A DNA stretch of 64,000 bases from Duganella sacchari (GCF_900143065.1 NZ_FRCX01000004.1:310001-374000); one strand, 5' to 3'; numbered from the stretch's first letter, positions 17,209-26,127 are shown. Notes: generated by a model from the letters alone, not told the origin. Numbers and translations are program-made.

Positions 17209-17625
17209 TTATTGCTGCGGATTAAGCGGCTTGGTGAAATTTTGCGAACTAGAAACATTAGTCGCCGTGACAGCTTGCTGTGGAGGCAACAATTGACGCA
17301 GGATGGCGTCGGCCACGCCGAACGCGCGCTTGCCGGCCAGCTGGTCGGCCACCAGGTTGTCGGCCATGTCCAGCATGTCATCGTTGATGCGGTCTTTGGG
17401 CGCGTCGTCGGAGGCCAGGGCGCGCGTGCCGTCGCGCATCTGGTGCAGCATGTGGCCGATGAAGAAGCTTTCAAACTTGACAGCGGCCTCGGTGGCCTTG
17501 GCGCGGTAGGCCGGATCGACGCTGTCGCCGGCCGGGGCCGGCTGCGGCGCCACGTGGGTGCCGCTGAGCTGGCCGGCGACGCCCTTGTCCAGCAGGCGGG
17601 AGGGATCGAAGCTGTTGTAGTCCAT
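17209..17625 (-). CDS. flgJ: FlgJ rod-capping domain only (no glucosaminidase domain)
   Basis: 138 residues that match only the N-terminal half of the ~310-residue classical FlgJ: KATEAAVKFESFFIGHMLHQMR and the MLDMADNLVADQLAGKRAFGVADAI helix. This half assembles the rod. The wall-degrading domain that normally follows is absent; a separate glucosaminidase gene lies at 24628-25416 in the same locus. It is directly downstream of flgI (9-bp gap). Confidence 0.88.
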   Translation of the reverse strand: MDYNSFDPSRLLDKGVAGQLSGTHVAPQPAPAGDSVDPAYRAKATEAAVKFESFFIGHMLHQMRDGTRALASDDAPKDRINDDMLDMADNLVADQLAGKRAFGVADAILRQLLPPQQAVTATNVSSSQNFTKPLNPQQ

Positions 17626-17634
17626 GGCGTGTCC

Positions 17635-18750
17635 TTAGATAACCACCAGTTCGCCTTCGATGGCGCCGGCCTGGTCCAGTGCTTGCAGGATGGCCATGAT
17701 GTCGTCCGGGGTGGCGCCCAGGCTGTTGACCACGTCGATAATCGATTGCAGTTTGGCGCCGGCCGGCCATTTGAACATCTGCGCCGGGCCCTGGTCGGCC
17801 GTGACCTGCGACTGCGGCGTGGCGATGGTCTGGCCGCCGGCCAGTGCGTTCGGCTGGCTGACCTTGGTGGATTCGGAAATCACGACTTTCAGCGAGCCGT
17901 GAGTGACGGCCGCCGCGCGCACGCGCAGGCCTTCGGCAATCACCACGGTGCCGGTGCGCGAGTTGAACACCACTTTCGGTGCGTCTTCGCCGACGTCGAT
18001 GTTGAGCGACTCCAGCTTGGCCATGAAGGCCACGCGCTGGGTCGGATTGGCGGGCGCCACCACGTCGACGCTGGTAGCGTCGCTGGCGGTGGCGATGTCG
18101 CCAAAGCGCTTGTTGATCGAATCAACGATGTTGGTGGCGGTCTGGAAGTGCGGATGGCGCAGCGACAGGCGCACCGTGGGTTTGCTGATGAAATCGGTAG
18201 CGATTTCGCGTTCGATATTGGCGCCGCTGGGAATGCGGCCCGAAGTCGGCGTGTTGACCGTGATCGAGGAACCGCTCTTGCCCTGGGCGCTGAAGCCGCC
18301 CACCACCACATTGCCTTGCGCCAGTGCGTAGACTTCGCCATCGGCCGCGCGCAGCGGGGTCAGCAGCAGGGCGCCGCCGCGCAGGCTCTTGGCGTCGCCC
18401 ATGGACGACACCACCACGTCGATGCTCTGGCCCTTGCGGTAGCCAGGCGGGAATACCGCCGACACCATCACGGTGGCGACGTTCTTGGACTTGGCGTCAG
18501 TACCATCCGGCACCTTGACGCCAAACTGCTTGAGCATATTGATCACGGACTGGCTGGAGAACTTGACCTGGGTCGAGTCGCCGCTGCCGTTGAGGCCGAC
18601 CACGAGGCCGTAGCCGACCAGCGGATTATCGCGCACGCCTTCGATGGCGACCAGGTTGCGCAGCACCTGCGCCGCCTGCACTGGCGCGGAAGCGCCCAGG
18701 CCCAGGCTCAGCGCCAGCGGCAAGACCAGGAGTAGCTTGCGGAAATTCAT
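17635..18750 (-). CDS. flgI: Flagellar P-ring protein FlgI
   Basis: 371 residues, normal length. The cleavable signal peptide ends near PVQAA (residue 28), and the mature protein starts with [25 protein letters not shown], the strongest FlgI signature; the C-terminus reads [24 protein letters not shown]. It forms the periplasmic ring around the rod in the peptidoglycan layer, confirming a Gram-negative envelope. A short gap separates it from flgH. Confidence 0.95.
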   Translation of the reverse strand: MNFRKLLLVLPLALSLGLGASAPVQAAQVLRNLVAIEGVRDNPLVGYGLVVGLNGSGDSTQVKFSSQSVINMLKQFGVKVPDGTDAKSKNVATVMVSAVFPPGYRKGQSIDVVVSSMGDAKSLRGGALLLTPLRAADGEVYALAQGNVVVGGFSAQGKSGSSITVNTPTSGRIPSGANIEREIATDFISKPTVRLSLRHPHFQTATNIVDSINKRFGDIATASDATSVDVVAPANPTQRVAFMAKLESLNIDVGEDAPKVVFNSRTGTVVIAEGLRVRAAAVTHGSLKVVISESTKVSQPNALAGGQTIATPQSQVTADQGPAQMFKWPAGAKLQSIIDVVNSLGATPDDIMAILQALDQAGAIEGELVVI

Positions 18751-18771
18751 GGGATCACCCCTTGGTTAAGC

Positions 18772-19452
18772 TTAAAACGGCATCAATGGGCCGTTGAAGA
18801 AACGCGACAGCCAGCCCGGCTGCTGCGTATCGGCCAGCGTGCCCTGCGCCGAATAGGCGATGCGCGCATTGGCAATGCGCAGCGAGGACACCTGGTTGTC
18901 GGCATCGATATCGGCCGCGCGCAGGTAGCCGCGCAGACGGACGAATTCTTCGCCATTGTTCAGGGTCAGGGTTTTTTCGCCGGACACGCGCAGCAGGCCG
19001 TTCGGCAGCACTTCCTGCACGATCACGGTGATCGCGCCACTCAGCGCATTCTGCTGGGTGCTGGTGGCGTCGCCGGCAAAGGTGTTCGAGGCGCCCAGGC
19101 CCACCGCCGCCTTGCCGAAAGTCTTGCCCAGCAGGTTGGGCGCGGTGATGTTGTCGGCCGAATTCTTGGAGTAGCTGGTCCCGGCCTTCTTGCTGGCCTG
19201 GGTGGTTTCCTGCAGGTTCACGGTGACGATGTCGCCGACGCGGAAAGCGCGGCTGTCCGAGGTCAACGACATGCTTAGGTCGGTGCTGAAGACACCGCCC
19301 GAAGTGCCTTTGGGGCCGCTCACGCGGTTGACCTGCGGCGGTTCGTCGGACGGGCCGGGACGCACTGCTGGCGGCTGCAACTGGGCGCAGCCCGCCAACG
19401 ACAGCGCCGTCAGCAGCAGAACAAACGGCCGATTGCGCAGTGCGGGTTTCAT
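18772..19452 (-). CDS. flgH: Flagellar L-ring lipoprotein FlgH
   Basis: 226 residues. The start MKPALRN was chosen because it opens a lipoprotein signal with the lipobox LAGC (Cys22) and its ATG overlaps the flgG stop (TGATG). The motifs RVGDIVTVNLQETTQASKKAGTS and GEEFVRLRGYLRAADID are typical. It forms the outer-membrane ring around the rod. The reading frame extends 53 codons upstream inside flgG, which is an artefact. Confidence 0.95.
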   Translation of the reverse strand: MKPALRNRPFVLLLTALSLAGCAQLQPPAVRPGPSDEPPQVNRVSGPKGTSGGVFSTDLSMSLTSDSRAFRVGDIVTVNLQETTQASKKAGTSYSKNSADNITAPNLLGKTFGKAAVGLGASNTFAGDATSTQQNALSGAITVIVQEVLPNGLLRVSGEKTLTLNNGEEFVRLRGYLRAADIDADNQVSSLRIANARIAYSAQGTLADTQQPGWLSRFFNGPLMPF

Positions 19453-20243
19453 CAGCGTGCTGCCTGCGACAGGTATTGCAGCATATTGTCGGCGGCCGAC
19501 AGCACCTTGGTGTTCATTTCGTAGGTGCGCTGGGCAGCAATCATGTCCACCATTTCTTCCACCACCTGCACGTTCGAGCCTTCCAGCGTGCCTTGCTTGA
19601 TCTTGCCCCACTGGGCGGTGCCTGGCGTGCCTTCGGTTGGCGTGCCCGACGACGGGGTTTCTGCAAACAGATTCTCACCCAGGGCCAGCAGGCCGGTCGG
19701 GTTGATGAAGCTGGTCAGGGTCAGCTGGCCCAGTTGCTGCGGCGTGGTGTTGTCGGCGATCTTGGCCGACACCACGCCGTCTTCGGCGATGGTCAGCGCG
19801 GTGGCCGTCGCAGGTACGGTGATCTGCGGGATCAGCGGCAGGCCGCTGGCGTTGACCAGGATGCCGTTGGCGTCCACCTGCAGCTGGCCGGCGCGCGTGT
19901 AGGCGGTAGTGCCGTCAGGCTGGCGCACCGACAGGAAGCCGTTGCCCATCACCGAGATGTCCAGTTCGCGCTGGGTGGTTTGCAGGATGCCCTGGGTGAA
20001 CACCTTCTGGGTGCCGACCATGTGCACGCCGTTACCGAGCTGTACGCCCGATGGGTTCAGCGTGTTGTTGTCGGCGCGCTGGGCGCCCGGCTGCTGCTCG
20101 ACCGAGTAGAACAGGTCCTCAAACACCACGCGGTCGCGCTTGAAGCCGACGGTGTTGGCATTGGCGAGGTTGTTGGCGATGGCCTGCAGTTTCTGGTCCT
20201 GGGCTTGCACGCCGGTCTTGCTGATCCACATTGCTGGATTCAT
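19452..20243 (-). CDS. flgG: Flagellar distal rod protein FlgG
   Basis: 263 residues, the standard FlgG length. It opens with MNPAMWISKTGVQAQDQKLQAIANNLANANTVG-type sequence (NNLANANTVGFK) and closes with SNVQVVEEMVDMIAAQRTYE, both diagnostic of distal rod and hook proteins. It is exported by the flagellar type III system and forms the distal rod through the P and L rings. flgH starts at its stop codon. Confidence 0.95.
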   Translation of the reverse strand: MNPAMWISKTGVQAQDQKLQAIANNLANANTVGFKRDRVVFEDLFYSVEQQPGAQRADNNTLNPSGVQLGNGVHMVGTQKVFTQGILQTTQRELDISVMGNGFLSVRQPDGTTAYTRAGQLQVDANGILVNASGLPLIPQITVPATATALTIAEDGVVSAKIADNTTPQQLGQLTLTSFINPTGLLALGENLFAETPSSGTPTEGTPGTAQWGKIKQGTLEGSNVQVVEEMVDMIAAQRTYEMNTKVLSAADNMLQYLSQAAR

Positions 20244-20270
20244 GATTTCTCCCTGTAGTGTCGAAGTGGA

Positions 20271-21002
20271 TTAGCTACCGCTAATCAGGCGGTTACCGGC
20301 TTCTGTCATCGAATCGGTGGACGAGAACAACTTCATTTGAATTTCAAACGTCCGGTTCAGGCTCATGGTGGCGACCATTTCCTCGACCGCCGAGACGTTG
20401 CTGCCTTCCAGGTGGCCGGGGCGCAGCACCACGGTGGGATCGGTGGCCAGCTGGCCGCCGTTGCGCGGCACCAGCAGGCCGGCTTCGTTCTTGGTCAGCT
20501 CGGACGCTTCCGCCTTCACCAGGCGCAGCTTGTCGATCACCTGCATGGTGGTGGTGCCGGGCGCCTGGATCGAGATGGTGCCGTCGGCGCCGATGTCGAT
20601 GGCCTTGTAGTCGGGCAGGGTGATCGGGCCGCCTTCGCCCAGCACCACGTTGCCATTGATGCGCAGCGTGCCGTTTTCATCTAGCACCATATTGCCGGCG
20701 CGGGTGTAGGCTTCGCCGGCGCCGCCGGTCTGCACGGTCAGATAGCCGCTGCCGGCCACTGCCACGTCCAGGTCGCGGCCGGTACTTTTTACCGTGCCCG
20801 TCTTGCCGGAAATGGAGTTGGCCTGCAACTGCGACATGTGACGGTCGTCGTAGCCGTAACCGTTGACGGTTTGCGCCGCCGACAGTTCCATATTGGCGCG
20901 GAAGCCCGTGGTGTCGGCGTTGGCCAGGTTGTTGGCGTGCACCTGTTGCCCGCGCAGGGCCCGTTCGGCCCCGCTCATGGCGGTGTAGATCAGCGCGTCC
21001 AT
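20271..21002 (-). CDS. flgF: Flagellar proximal rod protein FlgF
   Basis: 243 residues. The N-terminus MDALIYTAMSGAERALRGQQ and NNLANADTTGFRA is the FlgF version of the axial motif, and the C-terminus carries SNVSAVEEMVATMSLNRTFE. It builds the proximal rod. It lies between flgE and flgG with 12- and 27-bp gaps, in the canonical order. Confidence 0.94.
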   Translation of the reverse strand: MDALIYTAMSGAERALRGQQVHANNLANADTTGFRANMELSAAQTVNGYGYDDRHMSQLQANSISGKTGTVKSTGRDLDVAVAGSGYLTVQTGGAGEAYTRAGNMVLDENGTLRINGNVVLGEGGPITLPDYKAIDIGADGTISIQAPGTTTMQVIDKLRLVKAEASELTKNEAGLLVPRNGGQLATDPTVVLRPGHLEGSNVSAVEEMVATMSLNRTFEIQMKLFSSTDSMTEAGNRLISGS

Positions 21003-21014
21003 GGGTGGTCAGCC

Positions 21015-22268
21015 TTAGATAGCCTGCATCAGCGACTGCAGCATGGTGCTCTCGGTCTGGATCACCTTGGAGTTGGCCTGGTAGTTGCGCTGCGAGGTCA
21101 TCAACCCCACCAGTTCCGAGGTGATGTCGACGTTGGACTGTTCCAGCGTGGCGACGTTGATGGTGCCGCCCATGCCCACGCCTGGTGCGTTGACCAGCGG
21201 TTCGCCCGAGGTGGTCGACGTCACCCAGCTGGTGTCGCTGACCGAGGTCAGTGCGCCTTCGTCCGGGAAGGTGGCCAGTGCCAGGCGGCCCACGGTCTGC
21301 TTCTGGCCGTTGGTGTAGCTGGCGATCACCGAACCGTCGGTACCCAGCGCCACGCCGCTGAAGGTGCCCGACGAGTAGCCGTCGGCGTTGTTGGTCGAGG
21401 TGGTGGCTTCGCCGGCAAAGCCGGTGGTGCCGGTGTAGTTGATCACCACGCTCTTGAGCGCGCCGCCATTGGTGGTCGGCACCGCAGTCAGGTCCAGCGT
21501 GATGCTGCCGGCATCGGCCGATGGGTCGGGCGTCAGCATCTGGCCGGTGGTGGGGCTGAACGTCATGGTGGTCGGGGTGCCGACTTCAACGCCGTCCAGC
21601 ACGTAGTGAATGTCCACCGAGTTCGCGGTGGCGGGACCGCCAGCGCCGGTGCGGGCGAAGTACTGGGTCAGCGTGTGCTTGCCACCCAGGGTGTCGTAGA
21701 TTACCGATGCCTTGGACATATTGAAGGTGGTGGTATCCGGTGCGTCCGCCGGGGTGGGCGGGGTGACCCAGGCCGTGGTCGGCGCATTCCAGTCGGCCGA
21801 CAGGTTGCCGATGTAGCTGACTTTTTCCGACGCCACGGCCGGAATCGAGCCGGTCGGAATGGCCAGGTCGCCCAGGGCGCCGGCGGTGCCGCTTTTCGGG
21901 TCGATCGGATAGCCCTGGATCTTGCGGTTGGAGGCGTCGATCAGGAAGCCGTCTTTCGATGCATCAAAAATGCCGACGCGGGTGTACTGGGTTTCGTTGG
22001 TGGCGCTGTTGCGCGCGATGAAGAAGCCGCGGCCGTTGACGGACGCGTCCAGCGCGCGGCCGGTGTTCAGGATGCCGCCTTGCAGGCTGATGTTCTGCGT
22101 CGTCGAGCCGACCATCACGCCCGTGACCTGGTTGCCCGCGACCAGCGAGGCAAAGTTGGTGCGGCTGGCTTTGTAGCCGTAGGTGCCGGCGTTGGCGATG
22201 TTGTGGCTGGTGGTGTCCAGCGAATCGTTGATGGCCTGGATGCCAGACAATGCGATATCAAAACTCAT
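21015..22268 (-). CDS. flgE: Flagellar hook protein FlgE
   Basis: 417 residues, close to E. coli FlgE (402). It starts MSFDIALSGIQAINDSLDTT with HNIANAGTYGYKASR, and ends with SNVDITSELVGLMTSQRNYQANSKVI. The middle is Thr/Gly-rich beta structure as in hook D1/D2 domains. The hook joins the rod to the filament; FlgD caps it during growth and FliK sets its length. Confidence 0.95.
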   Translation of the reverse strand: MSFDIALSGIQAINDSLDTTSHNIANAGTYGYKASRTNFASLVAGNQVTGVMVGSTTQNISLQGGILNTGRALDASVNGRGFFIARNSATNETQYTRVGIFDASKDGFLIDASNRKIQGYPIDPKSGTAGALGDLAIPTGSIPAVASEKVSYIGNLSADWNAPTTAWVTPPTPADAPDTTTFNMSKASVIYDTLGGKHTLTQYFARTGAGGPATANSVDIHYVLDGVEVGTPTTMTFSPTTGQMLTPDPSADAGSITLDLTAVPTTNGGALKSVVINYTGTTGFAGEATTSTNNADGYSSGTFSGVALGTDGSVIASYTNGQKQTVGRLALATFPDEGALTSVSDTSWVTSTTSGEPLVNAPGVGMGGTINVATLEQSNVDITSELVGLMTSQRNYQANSKVIQTESTMLQSLMQAI

Positions 22269-22283
22269 GATGGAGACCTTCCT

Positions 22284-22964
22284 TTAGAGAGCAGATTGAG
22301 TGGCAGTTTTGCCGGCAAATGCGGTAATGGTGTCGGAACCGGTGTCGCCGATGTTGGCGACATTGAGCTGCACGGTGCCGCTGGACAGCAGGCGCACGCT
22401 GTTGAGGCGGCCCTGGATGTCGATGGTAGGCGTATCTTTGCTGCTGGTTTCCACCGCCACGCTGTAGGTGCCCACAGGCAGGCCCAGCGCGGCTGGATCG
22501 ATGGTGAACGGCACGGTGCCCGGCGCTTGCGTGCCCAGGTTGACGTTGTGCTTGACGCCGTCGGCGCCGGTCAGCACCAGCGTGGTCTTGGCGCTCGAGG
22601 CGGACAGCGTGGTCTGGCCATTGATCTTGCTGCCGGTGCCATCCACGAGGACCGACTTGCTGCTGACCATGAGGTTGGAGCCGACCTGGGCGCCCAGCGC
22701 CATCACTTGCAGGCTGGACAGCGCGCTGGCGCTGGCGTTGGTGATGGTGGTCAGGTTTTGCAGCGATTCGGTCTGCGACAGCTGGGTCAGCTGCTGCACG
22801 AACTGGGCCGGATCGGACGGCGACAGCGGGTCCTGGTTCTGGATCTGCGCCACCAGCAGCTTGGTGAACATCTGCGAGGTCTCACTGGCGGTATTGCCGG
22901 TGATGTTGGCCGTGGTGCCGGCATTGCTGCCGCTGGCATTGTTATTGAGGAGACTGACGCTCAT
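22284..22964 (-). CDS. flgD: Flagellar hook-capping protein FlgD
   Basis: 226 residues. The N-terminal signature TSQMFTKLLVAQIQNQDPLSPSDP with FVQQLTQLSQTESLQNL is typical of FlgD, followed by a small Ig/FnIII-like part. It caps the growing hook so that FlgE subunits can polymerise and is discarded later. It sits between flgC (3-bp gap) and flgE (15-bp gap). Confidence 0.94.
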   Translation of the reverse strand: MSVSLLNNNASGSNAGTTANITGNTASETSQMFTKLLVAQIQNQDPLSPSDPAQFVQQLTQLSQTESLQNLTTITNASASALSSLQVMALGAQVGSNLMVSSKSVLVDGTGSKINGQTTLSASSAKTTLVLTGADGVKHNVNLGTQAPGTVPFTIDPAALGLPVGTYSVAVETSSKDTPTIDIQGRLNSVRLLSSGTVQLNVANIGDTGSDTITAFAGKTATQSAL

Positions 22965-22967
22965 GGC

Positions 22968-23390
22968 TTAACCTTCACCGAGTTTAAGGAGGGACTGCTG
23001 CATCGTGCGGATGCGGCCGAGGACTTCAACATTGGTTTCAAAGGCGCGCGAGGCCGACATCATGTCGGTCATCTCGGCCACCTGGTTGACGTTGGGATAG
23101 AACACCATGCCCTCGCCATTGGCCATCGGGTTGCCCGGTTCGTAGACCTGGCGCAGCGGTTCCGACGATTCCACCACGTCCAGCACCTGCACCTTGCCGC
23201 CGGCGCTGGCCATGCCAGCCGGGCTGTCGCTCATGACGGCGGCAAACACCGGCTTGCGCGCGCGGTAGGTATCGCCTTCGGTGCCGGCCACGGAGTCGGC
23301 ATTGGCGAGGTTACTGGCAATCGTATTGAGGCGCACCGACTGGGCCGCCATGGCCGAGCCGGCGATCTCGGAAATATTCTTGAAGGACAT
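22968..23390 (-). CDS. flgC: Flagellar proximal rod protein FlgC
   Basis: 140 residues, standard FlgC length. It has SVRLNTIASNLANADSVAG at the N-terminus and the C-terminal VAEMTDMMSASRAFETNVEV, plus YPNVNQ (the VxYPNVN FlgC motif). It is a rod subunit assembled by the flagellar export system next to FlgB and FlgF. Confidence 0.94.
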   Translation of the reverse strand: MSFKNISEIAGSAMAAQSVRLNTIASNLANADSVAGTEGDTYRARKPVFAAVMSDSPAGMASAGGKVQVLDVVESSEPLRQVYEPGNPMANGEGMVFYPNVNQVAEMTDMMSASRAFETNVEVLGRIRTMQQSLLKLGEG

Positions 23391-23406
23391 GCTGGCGCTC
23401 CTGCGG

Positions 23407-23769
23407 TTACTGGCCGTTGATGGCTTTCGCCAGGCCTTTGAATTTCATGTTGAGGAAGGTCAGGCTCGTCTGAAAGTCGGTGGCGTTCTGCGAGAAGGCC
23501 GCCTGTTCGACGCCGATTTCCACGGTGTTGCCGTCGCGGGTAGGGTGGAAGGGCACGCGGTACATGCGCGCGCTGTCGCCGCCGTCGCCAATATCACCGC
23601 TGGCTTCGGCCTGCACATTGGCCAGCGTGGCGCTGAAGTCCATGTCCTGGGCCTGGAAGCCGGGCGTGTTTTCGTTGGCGATATTGGCTGCCAGGATGCG
23701 GGTGCGTTCAGCGCGCAGCGCCAGCGCGTCGCCATGGACGCCTGCTGCATCCTTGAAGTTAATCCCCAT
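23407..23769 (-). CDS. flgB: Flagellar proximal rod protein FlgB
   Basis: 120 residues. The start MGINFKDAAG was chosen because AGGGGA lies 5-8 bp upstream; the frame is open 17 codons further back without a ribosome site. NIANENTPGFQAQDMDF is the FlgB axial signature, and SLTFLNMKFKGLAKAINGQ is the C-terminal helix. It is the first gene of the flgBCDEFGHIJKL-lafW unit, divergent from flgA across a 128-bp control region. Confidence 0.93.
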   Translation of the reverse strand: MGINFKDAAGVHGDALALRAERTRILAANIANENTPGFQAQDMDFSATLANVQAEASGDIGDGGDSARMYRVPFHPTRDGNTVEIGVEQAAFSQNATDFQTSLTFLNMKFKGLAKAINGQ

Positions 23770-23848
23770 AGTCTTCCCCTGTGTAGACGTTGCAGTAAAA
23801 CGCATGAGCATGAGTGACAACCGCTACACCGCATGTAGAATGACGGCC

Positions 23849-23864
23849 GGGCATTGTATTGCCC
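23849..23864. promoter_or_regulatory. Palindromic GG-N10-GC element between flgA and flgB (possible shared sigma-54-type site)
   Basis: GGGCATTGTATTGCCC reads as GG-N10-GC on both strands, the spacing required by sigma-54, with a perfect TTGC -12 half on the plus strand. Predicted start points would leave leaders of about 24 nt for flgA and 70 nt for flgB. Lateral flagellar early genes are sigma-54-dependent in Vibrio. The -24 half does not match TGGCAC well, and the palindrome could instead be an operator. Confidence 0.35.
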
Positions 23865-23897
23865 ACCGTCTCCGGCATCATAGTAGAGGTATTGCCC

Positions 23898-24647
23898 ATG
23901 CTCAACAAATGTATTGTAACTGTTTCGGCGGGAATGTTGCTGGTTTGCATTCCACTTTTTAACGCTTTTTCTGCGCCCGTGCCGGTGGCCGCAGAACAAG
24001 TGCCGGGCGTGGTGGAAAAAGCCGCGCGCCAGCATGTGCAGCGCTGGGTCGAAGCGGCCGGTTTCAGCGAGCCGCAATTCACGCTGGAAGTGGTGCCCGG
24101 CACACGGCCGCTGGCCGCCTGCAGCCAGCCGCTCACGGTGCAGGGCGCCGATACGCGCTTGCCGAGCCGCATGCGTTTTGTCGCCGTCTGTGGCGGCACG
24201 CCAGGCTGGCGGTATGAATTCATCGTGCGCGCCCAGGTGTCGGCGCGTATTGCAGTCATGGCAAACGACTTGGCAGCGGGGAAAGTTCTGGCAGATGAGG
24301 ACCTGTTGCTGGAGCGCCACGACGTGTCTGGCGTTACTGACAGCATTACCGATCCGCAGGACGCGGTGGGCATGAGCGGCAAGCGCACGCTGCGTGCAGG
24401 CGAGGTGTTGCGCAAGGGTTTGCTGTCGTCGCCGACCGTGGTCAAGCGCGGCGAGCCGGTCAACATCATCGCGCGCCGCGAGCAGATCGAGGTGAGCATG
24501 GCCGGCGAGGCATTGGACGCCGGCGCGCGCGGCGACACGGTGCGCGTGCGCAATGCCAACGGCATGGTGATCCGCGCCCGGGTGACAGGCGTGGCCACGG
24601 TGGAACCTGTCTCGATGCCGGTCACGACTAATTCTCCGTCGGAGTGA
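23898..24647 (+). CDS. flgA: Flagellar P-ring chaperone FlgA
   Basis: 249 residues with a signal peptide (MLNKCIVTVSAGMLLVCIPLF, ending near FSAPV). The C-terminal SAF-type domain is visible: VMANDLAAGKVLADEDLLLERHDVSG, then LRAGEVLRKGLLSSPTVVKRGEPV and the final VRVRNANGMVIRARVTGVATV. It helps FlgI form the P ring in the periplasm. The ATG at 23898 was taken since it begins the signal peptide. Its 3' end overlaps the convergent glucosaminidase gene by 20 bp. Confidence 0.92.
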   Translation: MLNKCIVTVSAGMLLVCIPLFNAFSAPVPVAAEQVPGVVEKAARQHVQRWVEAAGFSEPQFTLEVVPGTRPLAACSQPLTVQGADTRLPSRMRFVAVCGGTPGWRYEFIVRAQVSARIAVMANDLAAGKVLADEDLLLERHDVSGVTDSITDPQDAVGMSGKRTLRAGEVLRKGLLSSPTVVKRGEPVNIIARREQIEVSMAGEALDAGARGDTVRVRNANGMVIRARVTGVATVEPVSMPVTTNSPSE

Positions 24648-25416
24648 GGCGGGCAAGTCCGCCGCCACGCTGCAATTGCGTGGCGACCTTGCTCAGCTTG
24701 TCTGCATAGTTGGGGTCGGTGGCATAGCCGGCCTTGGCCAGTCCGCTGGCGAAGGCCTGGGCATTGCTGCCAGTGTTGAGGGCGGCCGCGTAGCGCGGAT
24801 TGCTGGTCAGCATATCGGCATAGTCGCGGAAGGCGCTGGCGGTGTCGGGATAGCTGCGGAAGCGTTCGGTCTTCTTGAGCATGGCGCCATGTTCGTATTC
24901 GGTGGTGCTGGCCACGGCCACATCGCCTTGCCAGTTGCCGCTGGCCTTGAGGCCGAACAGGTTGTTGGCACTGGCCGCGCCGTTGCGCAGCGGCTGCTTG
25001 CCCCAGCCCGATTCCAGCGCCGCATGGGCCGCCACCAGTTCCGGCGAGACGCCCAGCTTGCTGGCGGTTTCCTCGGCCCACGGTTTGATCGACGCCAGGA
25101 ACTGCTGCTGCAGCTCGCTGTCGACGCCGTTGCCATCGTCTGCAATGGCGCCGCTGGCGCGGTTGCGCAGCGCCATGGCCTGCAAGCTCATGGCCTGGGA
25201 GGACGGTTGGGAGGAGGGCTGGAAGTCGCTGCGGAAGCCGCCGTCGCCATTGGCGATAAAGCTGGCGACGTCGCTCTGCACTTGCTGGAAAGTGGTGTTG
25301 AAGCCGCCGGACGCGGCAAAGCCGCCAGTCGCCGCAGCAGGGCGGCTGGCAGTGATGTTCGATACGGTTGCGGCAGTGGGCGCGGTGCTTTGCATGACCC
25401 CGTTAAGCTGGCGCAT
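24628..25416 (-). CDS. Stand-alone flagellar glucosaminidase (FlgJ C-terminal-domain equivalent)
   Basis: 262 residues. A low-complexity Ser/Ala/Gln N-terminus (1-100) is followed by a glucosaminidase domain: KPWAEETASKLGVSPELVAAHAALESGWGKQPL, with the catalytic-type Glu in ALESGWG, then NNLFGLKASGNWQGD and FRSYPDTASAFRDYADML. This is the wall-cutting half of FlgJ, which drills the hole for the rod. No signal peptide is visible, consistent with export through the flagellar apparatus. The start has GAGGAG 7 nt upstream and overlaps flgN by 14 bp. Confidence 0.87.
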   Translation of the reverse strand: MRQLNGVMQSTAPTAATVSNITASRPAAATGGFAASGGFNTTFQQVQSDVASFIANGDGGFRSDFQPSSQPSSQAMSLQAMALRNRASGAIADDGNGVDSELQQQFLASIKPWAEETASKLGVSPELVAAHAALESGWGKQPLRNGAASANNLFGLKASGNWQGDVAVASTTEYEHGAMLKKTERFRSYPDTASAFRDYADMLTSNPRYAAALNTGSNAQAFASGLAKAGYATDPNYADKLSKVATQLQRGGGLARLTPTEN

Positions 25417-25858
25417 AAATCTGCTCCTCGCCATGCAGCACGCGCTGCATGATGCTGTATTGCTCTACCAGCAGGTCACCATTGCGCTTGCTGATGCGCT
25501 TGCATTCAATGACGGCCTGCTCCAGCGTGTTCCAGTCCGCTTCCATTTTCTCCCGTGCCGCATTTTTCAGCAAGGCAAAAGCCTGCTTCATGGTGCCATC
25601 CGGCCCCACCAGACGTTGTACCAGCGCCACGCGCTGCACGCGGCGTGCCTGCATGGTGTCGACCAGCGTGGAAATGGCCTCGGCCACCGGGCCGAGTTCG
25701 GCCGCCTTGTGGCGCAGCGCGGCCTGGAACTGCTGCTGCAACAGCGTGTTGAGGGTTTGATAAGCTTGCAAATCGTCGGCGATGCCGCCCAGCAGCAGGC
25801 GCATGGCGTCCTGGCGGGAGAGCGCGGCCACGGCCGCGCCCGGGGTGTTGAAACTCAC
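25403..25858 (-). CDS. flgN: FlgN-family flagellar chaperone
   Basis: 151 residues with a GTG start that overlaps the flgM stop as GTGA. The protein is a nearly all-helical FlgN-type chaperone (DLQAYQTLNTLLQQQFQAALRHKAAELGPVAEAI, then KQAFALLKNAAREKMEADWNTLEQAVIECKR-type helix), which protects FlgK and FlgL before export. The frame runs ~130 codons further upstream through flgM in Arg/Pro-rich nonsense; the GTG is therefore preferred. The neighbours flgM and the glucosaminidase support the call. Confidence 0.85.
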   Translation of the reverse strand: MSFNTPGAAVAALSRQDAMRLLLGGIADDLQAYQTLNTLLQQQFQAALRHKAAELGPVAEAISTLVDTMQARRVQRVALVQRLVGPDGTMKQAFALLKNAAREKMEADWNTLEQAVIECKRISKRNGDLLVEQYSIMQRVLHGEEQIYAPA

Positions 25859-26127
25859 TGCTCGCTCCCATGGAAACGCTGGATCAGGCCGGCCAGCTTG
25901 GCGGGATCGAACGGCAGCTCGCCCTTGGCCAGCGCATCGCGCAGCATGTCCACTTTTTCCTGGTCGATTTCCGGCATCTCGCGCATCGCTTGCAGCGCGG
26001 GCTGCAGCACGGCCGATTGCAGGGGCGCCGGCGCGGGGGCGGCGAGCGCTTCGGCGGCGTCCACTGGGGCGCTGTCGGCCACGCGCTGGACGGCCATGCC
26101 GTCCGGGGTCGAAGTCGTGATTCTCAT
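25855..26127 (-). CDS. flgM: Anti-sigma-28 factor FlgM
   Basis: 90 residues. A disordered Ala/Pro-rich N-terminal half precedes the sigma-binding C-terminal helices EIDQEKVDMLRDALAKGELPFDPAKLAGLIQRF, which match FlgM. It holds FliA inactive until hook completion, when it is exported. The start MRITTSTPDG was chosen on the ribosome site GAGG 6 nt upstream; an ATG 10 codons earlier is possible. It overlaps flgN by 4 bp. Confidence 0.88.
   Translation of the reverse strand: MRITTSTPDGMAVQRVADSAPVDAAEALAAPAPAPLQSAVLQPALQAMREMPEIDQEKVDMLRDALAKGELPFDPAKLAGLIQRFHGSEQ

Noticed and set aside
20838..23420. An 860-codon open frame on the plus strand opposite flgF-flgC
   Set aside because: Composition is extreme in Gly/Arg/His/Val with no domain, and all four minus-strand flg genes beneath it have clear family motifs. 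It is an antisense artefact of high GC.
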